From assembly GCA_030429345.1 (NCBI GenBank), contig JAUIFJ010000010.1:73512-137511 (forward strand): a DNA stretch of 64,000 bases. Reading direction: 5' to 3'. The notes beneath the pieces are model-generated. The model saw nothing but the letters and a program-made list of their open reading frames with translations. It was not told the DNA's origin and did no database searches. Both the position numbers and the translations under genes were made by a program. Shown in pieces: positions 1 through 6,421 of this stretch (its first letter is position 1; every line of letters starts with the position of its first letter). Source of the stretch: a bacterium. Lineage in GTDB: Bacteria; CAIWAD01.

Positions 1-33
1 CCATTCCAGCGAGTCGAGAGTGTCTGGATCCAT
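1..33 (-). CDS. N-terminal fragment of a gene running off the left edge (possibly MutS2)
   Basis: Only 11 codons are visible, reading MDPDTLDSLEW and continuing beyond base 1. The ATG has an AAGGGA-like ribosome site about 7 bases upstream on the minus strand. The gene lies on the same strand as lptG and downstream of it. The pattern of a short acidic start followed by L-x-x-LEW resembles MutS2 N-termini, but 11 residues cannot prove this. It could also be a chance reading frame. Confidence 0.3.
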   Translation of the reverse strand, partial: MDPDTLDSLEW

Positions 34-218
34 GGGGCAGTCCCTTGTTTCGGCCGGGGCCAGGTCGCAGATCGCCGAAGAAGGCTTGCGACGTGCATAA
101 CAGTATGTAATACAAAAGCCGGTGCCGGCGTCATTCAATTCTTGCATTCAAGGCAGGAAATCAAAAGCCTTTTCCTGCGTCCCGCAATACGGAAAAGGTT
201 CTCTGCCAGTCCCAATGG

Positions 219-237
219 GGCGACTCCAGGAGTCGCC
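219..237 (-). terminator. Perfect 9-bp inverted repeat after lptG
   Basis: GGCGACTCC and GGAGTCGCC flank a single A, 25 bases beyond the lptG stop. The stem is strong, but no T-tract follows on the minus strand. It may be a terminator or 3'-end stabiliser for the lptFG transcript. The rest of bases 34-262 holds no gene that I can support. Confidence 0.35.
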
Positions 238-262
238 GCAGGTGCAAACCCGCGGAACGGGA

Positions 263-1339
263 TCAGGTATCCAGCCCCCGGTAGAGCGGCACGGTCAACA
301 GCAGGAAGGCGATGTTGGGCAGCCAGCCGGCGAGCCAGGGATCGATCAGCCCGTTGTAGCCGAAGTTGCGGGCGAAGACCTGGCTGCCGTAATACAGGAA
401 GCAGCAGAGCAGGCTGATGCCGAAGCCGGCGCCGACACCGCTCAGGCTGCGCCTCATGGCGATGGGCACTCCGAAGAGCACGATCACCAGGTTGGCGAAG
501 GGCGTCGCCATCTTGACCATGCGGTCGACCTTCCAGCGTATCACGGGCGCGCCCGCCTGTTCCTGGCGGTCGATGAAGGACTGCAGGTCCTTCAGGTCCA
601 TCTCTTCCGGCTTGGCGCGCAGGTTGCGGATGTCGTCCGGATCCAGGTGCAGGCGCGGCAGGGCCAGGCTGTCGAAGGCCTGCCACTGGTTCCCGCTCCC
701 CATGAGTCGTTCCACGCCCTGGTGGAAACTCCAGCCCGCGCCCTCATGGAAGCGCACCGCGTCCGCGTCCAGGCGCCGGCTGAGGCGCTGGTTCTCGAAC
801 TCGAGCCAGACCGCGCGGTTGCCTTCCCGCTTTTCCAGGTTGAAGTTCTCGAGCGCGAAAATGCTTTCCGAGTCGTTGCGGAAATAGATCCGTCCGCTGT
901 TCTGCAGAATGGTCGGAGGGCGCTTCTTGATGCGCGTCTGGTAGATCTCCTGCCGTTCGCGCGCCGTGTCCGGCACGATGGTCTCGCCGAGCCAGAGAAT
1001 GCCCAGGCTGACCAGCAGGCCGGCAAAGGCCAGTTCCCGCAGGATGCGCAGGGGATTGACACCGCTGGCCTTGAGCGCCGTGATCTCGAAGGTGCGCACC
1101 AGTCCGCCCAGCGTGAAGGCCGTCGTCAGCAGCAGGGCCACCGGGGACATCAGGTAGACGATGTGCGGCGTATACAGCAGGTAGTAGCGCAGGATCTCGC
1201 CCTTGGGCGTGTTCGTGTCGATGAACTTGTCCAGGTGATCCATCAGGTCGACGGTGATGAAGACCATGATCGCCGAGGCCATGGTCACGAGGGCGATCGT
1301 GGCGAAGCGCTTGAGAATGTATCTCGTGATGATGCTCAC
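263..1339 (-). CDS. lptG: LptG, LPS export ABC transporter permease
   Basis: Inner-membrane permease of the LptB2FG complex, which extracts lipopolysaccharide and passes it to the periplasmic Lpt bridge. The 358-residue protein has the YjgP/YjgQ layout: three hydrophobic segments near residues 12-32, 55-75 and 95-115, a periplasmic beta-rich domain of about 150 residues, then three more near 275-295, 300-320 and 330-350. The conserved region 'ITALKASG' follows the third N-terminal stretch, as in the family. The start is GTG and overlaps the lptF stop as GTGA, indicating translational coupling. LptF and LptG are paralogues; the second position in the pair and the shorter length favour LptG. 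Confidence 0.9.
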   Translation of the reverse strand: MSIITRYILKRFATIALVTMASAIMVFITVDLMDHLDKFIDTNTPKGEILRYYLLYTPHIVYLMSPVALLLTTAFTLGGLVRTFEITALKASGVNPLRILRELAFAGLLVSLGILWLGETIVPDTARERQEIYQTRIKKRPPTILQNSGRIYFRNDSESIFALENFNLEKREGNRAVWLEFENQRLSRRLDADAVRFHEGAGWSFHQGVERLMGSGNQWQAFDSLALPRLHLDPDDIRNLRAKPEEMDLKDLQSFIDRQEQAGAPVIRWKVDRMVKMATPFANLVIVLFGVPIAMRRSLSGVGAGFGISLLCCFLYYGSQVFARNFGYNGLIDPWLAGWLPNIAFLLLTVPLYRGLDT

Positions 1340-2604
1340 GACGCGTCCTTCCCCTCGCTTTCCTCGCGCAGGGCCTGCGCCAGGTTCGCCATGGCCTTCT
1401 CTTCCGCCTGGTCCTGTTCACTGTCTGTCGCACGGGAGCCGCGGAAGAGGCGGGTGATCCAGCCCGGCAGCTGGAAGGGCGTTCCCTCGCGGACCGCCGA
1501 GCGCAACAGGTGGAGCCCCAGCAGGCCGAGCAGCAGGTTGGGCGTCCACATGGCGATCCAGGGCGGCACGAAGCCGCGGTCGGCAAGGTCCTCCCCGCCG
1601 ATCAGGAAGATCCAGTAGATCAGGAAGAAGATCACGCTGAGCATGCCGCTGACCACCAGGCTGCCGCTGCCGGACTTGATGCCCAGCGGCCCGCCGATCA
1701 GCACGAAGATCGCGATCGCCACCGGAATGGTGAACTTCTTGTGGATCTCCACCTCGTAGGTCCGGATCTGGCGCGCGTGTTTCACGGGATCCGCCTCTTT
1801 CCAGGCGTTCACCCGCGCCAGCAGCTGGGGCAGGGTCTGCTCGCGCTCGCCGCGGTACTTCGAGGTCTGTCGGTGGATGACCATGTTCCTGGCGGGAATG
1901 ATGATGTGCGACTCGCGGTAGTCCAGGCGGCTGTACTCGCCCTCCTTGCGCCAGTCCCTTCGGTGGATCTGCCCGGAGAAGAGGCTCAGGTCGAAGGAGG
2001 CCGTGTTCTCGTCGAAGCCCAGATCGGCGCTGTCGGCCTGGATCGTCGTGTGCACACGGCGCTCGTTCTCGTCGAAGATGGTGACGCCGAACATGCGCTG
2101 GGTCTCGTTGTCGATGCGCTCGGCGTGGATCACATAGCCCGGCACCTCGACCAGGAAGAGGCCCTCTTCCATCTGCACCGTGGGCTGCTTGCGGTAGATC
2201 GTCTTGCGCAGCAGGCTCGACTTGTAGTTGAAATCCGGCAGGACCCAGCTGTTGTAGACGATCATCCCCCCCGTCAGCAGCAGGCTGCCCAGCATGACGG
2301 GGCGGATCAGTTTCCAGACGCCGATGCCGCTGGACTTGAGCGCCGTGATCTCCATGTCCCCGGCCAGGCGCCCGAAGGCCATCAGGCTCGAGATCAGCAC
2401 CGCCATCGGCACGGCCAGCGCCAGGATCCAGGCCATGTTGTAGACGAAGAACTCGGCGATCAGTCCCCCCGGCAGGCCCTTACCGAGAATCCGGCCCAGC
2501 ACTTGGAAGGCGAAATTGAGCATGAACAGGAAGAGGATCAGCAGCAGGCTGTAAAGGAAAGGCGCGAGGTGTTCGCGAAGAATGTATCTCGAAAGTTTCG
2601 ACAA
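1336..2604 (-). CDS. lptF: LptF, LPS export ABC transporter permease
   Basis: Partner permease of LptG in the LPS exporter. The 422-residue protein has the same six-segment layout and the 'EITALKSSG' region. Its C-terminus after the last membrane segment is longer and charged (about 50 residues rich in E, R and A), probably cytoplasmic. The most plausible start is a TTG at 2604, giving MSKLSRYILREH, directly comparable with the MSIITRYILKRF start of LptG. A weak AAAGGGA site lies upstream. The lptB ATPase gene is not in the window, so it must lie elsewhere. The F versus G assignment rests on gene order. Confidence 0.87.
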   Translation of the reverse strand: MSKLSRYILREHLAPFLYSLLLILFLFMLNFAFQVLGRILGKGLPGGLIAEFFVYNMAWILALAVPMAVLISSLMAFGRLAGDMEITALKSSGIGVWKLIRPVMLGSLLLTGGMIVYNSWVLPDFNYKSSLLRKTIYRKQPTVQMEEGLFLVEVPGYVIHAERIDNETQRMFGVTIFDENERRVHTTIQADSADLGFDENTASFDLSLFSGQIHRRDWRKEGEYSRLDYRESHIIIPARNMVIHRQTSKYRGEREQTLPQLLARVNAWKEADPVKHARQIRTYEVEIHKKFTIPVAIAIFVLIGGPLGIKSGSGSLVVSGMLSVIFFLIYWIFLIGGEDLADRGFVPPWIAMWTPNLLLGLLGLHLLRSAVREGTPFQLPGWITRLFRGSRATDSEQDQAEEKAMANLAQALREESEGKDAS

Positions 2605-2629
2605 GATTCAGCCAGTCCCTTTTTCAACT

Positions 2630-2930
2630 CGCTATCGCTGCGCGCACGCAGGCGTGCGCGATCGGGATCGCTATCGACATGCGCCCCTGGATCACGGTTT
2701 CCTCAATCGGTCGACCGACCTCTTCACCTGGTCGAAAGGCCTTCGATTCTCCGCCACCGTGTGGATCCCCGCCTTCGCGGGGAGGACGGAGTGGGAGTGC
2801 AGCGTTCTCCTTGCCGGCGGGAACTTGCTGGTAGTGATCCAGAAGGAGGCCTCTACGCGAGTCCGCGGCGAAGCCGTGTCCAGTGCCTGCCATCGATAGC
2901 GATAGCGATAGCGATCCCGATAGCGATGAG
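2630..2930. repeat. Inverted GATAGC-type repeats in the lptF upstream region
   Basis: The 450-base gap between lptF and the next gene holds no convincing gene. Around 2894-2927 the hexamer GATAGC recurs (CGATAGCGATAGCGATAGCG...). An inverted counterpart lies at 2630-2677 (CGCTATCGCTG... and GATCGCTATCG). The shared core is CGGGATCGCTATCG. Between them, at about 2765-2790, is a small REP-like hairpin, TCCCCGC-cttc-GCGGGGA. The two halves could pair over about 210 bases. Function unknown. Confidence 0.55.
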
Positions 2931-2993
2931 GATTCCGCGTGCCGGCGCAATGCAGAATGTACGGCATCGACTGCTTTGGGGTTGCCGGGTTGA

Positions 2994-3028
2994 AAAAGAA
3001 CTGCCCGCCTCGTGGAAGAGGCGGGCAG
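2994..3028 (-). terminator. Rho-independent terminator after the BI-1 gene
   Basis: An 11-bp perfect stem CTGCCCGCCTC / GAGGCGGGCAG (3001-3028, six-base loop) is followed on the minus strand by TTCTTTTTC. It sits 27 bases after the BI-1 stop. The plus-strand side (GTTGTTTTCTG) is also T-rich, so it may work in both directions. Confidence 0.85.
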
Positions 3029-3055
3029 GTTGTTTTCTGTGGGATTCGTTCCAAC

Positions 3056-3739
3056 CTACTCCCGGTTCCCGCCCAGCAGGTTCAGGATGAAGAGGAAGAG
3101 GTTGAAGATGTCGAGGAAGATCGACAGCGCCGCCTGGGTCGGCGGAATGTAGGTGCTGCTGTTCATCACCCGGCCCAGGTCATAGAGCAGGAAGCCGTTG
3201 AAGAGCAGGACGCCGACGGCCGACAGGCCCATGGCCAGCGCCGAACTGCCGATGAAGAGGTTCAGCAGCATCACCCCGATCATCGTCAGCAGACCGATGA
3301 AGAGGAAGCCGCCCATGAAGCTGAAGTCCTTCTTGCTGACCCAGGTGTAGACCGCCAGCGCGGTGACATTGATCGCCGTCAGCGCGACCGCGTTGCCCAG
3401 GATCTGCGGACCTCCCACGCTGTGGGTGTAGAAGTACATCAGCGGGCCGATCAGAAGGCCCATGCCGAAGCTGAAGGCGAAATAGGCCGTGCCGGCATGA
3501 CGCCCCGTACTGGCCTTCTGCGCCCAGAAAACCAGGCCGATCATCACCGCCAGGTGAATGAACCAGCCCAGGCCGGCAATGACCTGCACCACGCCGTCCA
3601 TCATGCCGACGCGGGCGCCGATGAAGGCGGTGGCAAGACCCGTGGCAACATAGCCCAGCACTCGGCGGGTGTAGGCCACGCGCAGATCCGCGCTCATGGC
3701 GCGCAGGGAAGTGGTGTGGGCGGCAGTGAAGTCGTTCAT
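3056..3739 (-). CDS. Bax inhibitor-1 (BI-1/YccA) family membrane protein
   Basis: A 227-residue multi-spanning inner-membrane protein of the UPF0005/BI-1 family. About seven hydrophobic helices start near residue 25, and the family's C-terminal signature is present (YDLGRVMN..., then ALSIFLDIFNLFLFILNLL). Bacterial members are linked to membrane protease control (YccA with FtsH) and pH-sensitive calcium leak. The ATG at 3739 is chosen because it has a GGAGAAAGGA ribosome site just upstream; a frame extending 20 codons further has none. It is monocistronic with its own terminator. Confidence 0.88.
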   Translation of the reverse strand: MNDFTAAHTTSLRAMSADLRVAYTRRVLGYVATGLATAFIGARVGMMDGVVQVIAGLGWFIHLAVMIGLVFWAQKASTGRHAGTAYFAFSFGMGLLIGPLMYFYTHSVGGPQILGNAVALTAINVTALAVYTWVSKKDFSFMGGFLFIGLLTMIGVMLLNLFIGSSALAMGLSAVGVLLFNGFLLYDLGRVMNSSTYIPPTQAALSIFLDIFNLFLFILNLLGGNRE

Positions 3740-3820
3740 CGTTTCCTTTCTCCTTCTGTGACGTGCAGAATATACCCCATTCCAGGTGCCGGGTTTCACG
3801 GATTCGTCAGAATCGAAGGC

Positions 3821-4513
3821 CTATCCGTCGAGATCGCCCAGAGGGGGCCGCAGGACCAGTTCCTCCGGGACGATACCCTGCGGCTGGAGCAGGATCGCGC
3901 AGAGGCTCTTCGCCAGTTCCTCGGGGTCCATGATCCGCTCGCCCAGGCGCTCGCCTTCTTCGCCCCAGGCCGGTGTGCGGGTCGCGCCGGGCAGCACATT
4001 GCAGACGGAGATGCCCTCTTCGCGCAGTTCCTCGCGCAGGCACTGCATGGCCATGCGCAGGCCGGCCTTGCTGGCGCCGTAGACGCTGCAGCCGGGAAAG
4101 ACGGTTTCCGCCGCCACGCTCAGAATGTTGACGATGCGCGCGCCCCGCTCGAGCAGGCCCTGCCCGTAGAGTTCTCGCGTCAGCAGGAGCGGCGCTTCCA
4201 GGTTGAGGCGCAGCATGCGCCGCAGGCGGTCCTCGTCCTGGGACAGCAGGGGCGCGGCCTCGAAGACACCCGCATTGTGCACCAGGAGATCCAGGGGGCC
4301 TTCGGCCGCCAGGTTCCGGGCCAGCCGTCCCAGCTGCTCCCGCTCGCAGAGATCCGCGGGCAGGCAATGCATCTCCCTGAATCCGCCGGCGGTTTCCTTC
4401 AGCGCCTTTTCCCGCCGGCCGCAGATCCAGGTCCGGAAACCCTGGCGGGCCAGTTCCCTGGCCAGTTCCCGTCCGATCCCGCTGCCGCCGCCAGTGACCA
4501 GGGCCTGCCGCAT
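3821..4513 (-). CDS. Short-chain dehydrogenase/reductase
   Basis: NAD(P)-dependent oxidoreductase of the classical SDR family; substrate unknown. The 230-residue Rossmann protein begins with the cofactor motif TGGGSGIG (near residue 8). It also has the structural motif HNAG (near 83), the catalytic Ser in NILSVAAE and YGASK with the catalytic Tyr and Lys. A following PGATRTPAW segment is typical of the family. The start at 4513 has an AAAGGAGC ribosome site. It is transcribed away from the HDOD gene, which is divergent. Nothing nearby reveals the substrate. Confidence 0.88.
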   Translation of the reverse strand: MRQALVTGGGSGIGRELARELARQGFRTWICGRREKALKETAGGFREMHCLPADLCEREQLGRLARNLAAEGPLDLLVHNAGVFEAAPLLSQDEDRLRRMLRLNLEAPLLLTRELYGQGLLERGARIVNILSVAAETVFPGCSVYGASKAGLRMAMQCLREELREEGISVCNVLPGATRTPAWGEEGERLGERIMDPEELAKSLCAILLQPQGIVPEELVLRPPLGDLDG

Positions 4514-4554
4514 GCCGTGCTCCTTTCTTCTTCTGCCGAAGGGCCGAGGCCGCT

Positions 4555-4582
4555 TCAATCGTCCCCGGCCGCGCGCCGATAC
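4555..4582 (+). promoter_or_regulatory. Candidate FliA (sigma-28)-like promoter of the first HDOD gene
   Basis: TCAATCGT, 12 bases, then GCCGATAC. The -10 matches the sigma-28 consensus GCCGATAA at 7 of 8 positions and the -35 matches TCAAGTTT at 5 of 8. The spacer is one base longer than the enteric 11. Three other units in the window share the same architecture. It lies about 80 bases upstream of the GTG start. Confidence 0.4.
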
Positions 4583-4664
4583 TCAACATGCCGGAAGCGC
4601 AAGGTAGAGCATTCCGGATGCGCGGAAGTGAACTGGAAGCGAAGCCGGTTCGAAAGGAGAGACC

Positions 4665-5519
4665 GTGAGCAAGCGAGACGAGATTCTTGAGCACCTGAAG
4701 ACCTTGAAGGGCCTTCCCGCCTCGACGGTGGAGGCCTTCCGCCTGCTGAACGACCCGGGTTTCGATCTGCATGAACTGGCTCACGCCATCGAGTTCGATC
4801 CGGGCATGACCGTCAACCTGCTGCGTATGGCCAATTCCTCCTATTTCGGGCTGACGCGCGAGATCAGCACGGTGCAGGAGGCCATCATGCGGCTGGGGCT
4901 GCGCAACCTCTTCAATGTACTGGTCACCAGCAGCGCGGCTCCCATGTTCCAGCGCTCCGTCAGCGGGTATGAGATCCCGGCGGGCAAGCTCTGGGCCCAG
5001 GCTGTTGCCACGGCTGTGGCGACGGACAAGCTGGCCGTCGCCTGCGACAAGGCGAGCCCCGACCTGGCCTTTACCACGGGCCTGCTGCTGGACATCGGCA
5101 AGCTGGCCTTGGCCACCTTTGTGGAAGTGGATGCCGAAGAGATCCTGGACCTGGTGGAACTGGACGACCTGAGTTTCGACGCCGCCGAGCGGGAGATCCT
5201 GGGCATTGACCATGCGGAAGTCGGCGCGATCCTGCTCAATCGCTGGCAGTTGCCGGGAGACCTCTGCGAGGCCGTGCGCTGGCACCATCGACCGGAACTC
5301 GCTTCCCGGGACAGCCTGGTCCTGGACCTGGCGCATCTGGCCGATCGTCTGGCCCACGTCAGCGGCATTGGTCTGGGTCTGGACGCCGGCCGCTATCACT
5401 ACGCGGAAAGCTCCTTCCTGCGTTTGGGCTACAGTCGAGACCAGGACGGGCAGATCGTCGGCGAGATCCAGCAATCGCTGGAGGAACTGGACGGCCTCTT
5501 TGTCGGCCAGGAGGCCTGA
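4665..5519 (+). CDS. HDOD-domain signalling protein
   Basis: A 284-residue protein made almost entirely of an HDOD domain (about residues 10-215). HDOD is a non-catalytic relative of HD hydrolases used as a regulatory or scaffold module next to two-component and chemotaxis genes. Typical segments are FDPGMTVNLLRMANSSYFG, LGLRNLF, GLLLDIGKLAL and HHRPE. The GTG start has a GAAAGGAGAG site. It is a close paralogue of the HDOD gene between cheR and cheB at 14.3 kb. The position beside chemotaxis genes and the FliA-like promoter suggest a motility-linked role. The partner is not visible. Confidence 0.85.
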   Translation: MSKRDEILEHLKTLKGLPASTVEAFRLLNDPGFDLHELAHAIEFDPGMTVNLLRMANSSYFGLTREISTVQEAIMRLGLRNLFNVLVTSSAAPMFQRSVSGYEIPAGKLWAQAVATAVATDKLAVACDKASPDLAFTTGLLLDIGKLALATFVEVDAEEILDLVELDDLSFDAAEREILGIDHAEVGAILLNRWQLPGDLCEAVRWHHRPELASRDSLVLDLAHLADRLAHVSGIGLGLDAGRYHYAESSFLRLGYSRDQDGQIVGEIQQSLEELDGLFVGQEA

Positions 5520-5624
5520 GCTTCCCAGGCAGAAGGGTTTCCGGCCCTCCTGCCTTCCCGCTTCTCCTGCTCCGCGCCTTCTTCCTCTGCGAAGAGGGGC
5601 GTGTGGAAGCGGGGAATCCCTTTC

Positions 5625-5672
5625 ATTGCAACGAAAGAAAGCCCGCTTCGAAGGAGGTCCTTCGTGCGGGCT
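5625..5672 (-). terminator. Terminator shared by converging HDOD and receiver genes
   Basis: The two-part stem AGCCCGC...GCGGGCT and CGAAGGA...TCCTTCG (5640-5672) is followed on the minus strand by TTTCTTTCGTTG. It lies 33 bases after the receiver-gene stop at 5706 and may also end the HDOD transcript. Confidence 0.7.
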
Positions 5673-5705
5673 GTCGTTCTCAAATCGCTGTAGTGCGCGC
5701 TCGGC

Positions 5706-6116
5706 TCAGACCGGGGAAGCCCCCGGGAGCAGGTGCAGGTCTTCCATCTGCTTGAGCAGCTGGCCCTTGGTGATCGGCTTGACCAGGTAGGCCTCGCATT
5801 GGGCGTTGAAGGCGTTCATCACGTTCCTGGGGTCGGACATGGCGGTGGTCATGATCACCTTGGCTCCCTTGCCGTCGGTGATGCCGTGTTCCGCCTCCTG
5901 GCATCGAATCGCTTTCAGGGCCTCCTGCCCGCTCATTGTCGGCATCATGATGTCCAGGCAGATCAGGTCGTAGGGCTGGTTCGCCGCCAGCGCCAGGCGA
6001 ACGGCTTCCACGGCTTCCTGGCCGTCGGTCGCGATGTCGCATTCGCCGAACTCGTTCAGATGCTGGGTCAGCACACGCCGGGCGATGAAGTCGTCTTCGG
6101 TGATCAGGATTCGCAT
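5706..6116 (-). CDS. Single-domain response regulator (CheY-like)
   Basis: A 136-residue free-standing receiver domain. The acidic pocket is EDD at 7-9, the phosphoacceptor is Asp55 (LICLDIMMP), the switch Thr is in VIMTTAMS and the conserved Lys is in YLVKP. There is no output domain, so it acts by protein contact, as CheY does on the flagellar motor or as a phosphate sink. It is a clear paralogue of the receiver at 21382-21795: both start MRIL and share the DGxEAVEAV and QPYxLICLDIxMP segments. It is divergent from cheA and has its own FliA-like promoter candidate. Confidence 0.88.
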   Translation of the reverse strand: MRILITEDDFIARRVLTQHLNEFGECDIATDGQEAVEAVRLALAANQPYDLICLDIMMPTMSGQEALKAIRCQEAEHGITDGKGAKVIMTTAMSDPRNVMNAFNAQCEAYLVKPITKGQLLKQMEDLHLLPGASPV

Positions 6117-6214
6117 GGGATCCTCGCAGCTTCAGAAGGAAGAGTGCATGAGTCGCGGGAGAGGGCAAAGCCCGGCTTTGCGCGCAGGGGCCCTCGCGCC
6201 TCCCCTCCGTCCTT

Positions 6215-6242
6215 CTATCGGCGGATCACACCGCCAACTGGA
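6215..6242 (-). promoter_or_regulatory. Candidate FliA-like promoter of the receiver gene
   Basis: Read on the minus strand: TCCAGTTG, 12 bases, GCCGATAG. The -35 matches TCAAGTTT at 6 of 8 positions and the -10 matches GCCGATAA at 7 of 8. It lies about 100 bases upstream of the ATG at 6116. Confidence 0.4.
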
Positions 6243-6325
6243 CTGGGGGATCGCCTTCGCCTTCAACAGAGAGTGTTTTCCTCGCTTTCGCCTTGTTCGG
6301 CAGGAAGCAAAGCGCCTTCGCCGGT

Positions 6326-6353
6326 TCAATTCCGAGAATTAGCCGCCCGATAA
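6326..6353 (+). promoter_or_regulatory. Candidate FliA-like promoter of the cheA operon
   Basis: TCAATTCC, 12 bases, CCCGATAA (7 of 8 to the sigma-28 -10). It is 68 bases upstream of the cheA ATG. With the minus-strand candidate at 6215-6242 it would make this 305-base gap a divergent flagellar-class promoter region. I see nothing else in the gap. Confidence 0.4.
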
Positions 6354-6421
6354 GCTGAACGAAACGGCCCGGATACCCGTCCCTGCCACATCGGCCCGGC
6401 AGAGGCCCCACAGGAGACCGC

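Noticed and set aside
122-1618. Long plus-strand open frame across lptF/lptG
   Set aside because: It is antisense to two well-supported membrane proteins, is rich in Q/A/R/H as expected of a GC-rich shadow frame, and has no ribosome site or domain.
4665-5519. HD-type phosphohydrolase
   Set aside because: The paired catalytic HD residues are missing; the pattern is HDOD, which is non-catalytic.
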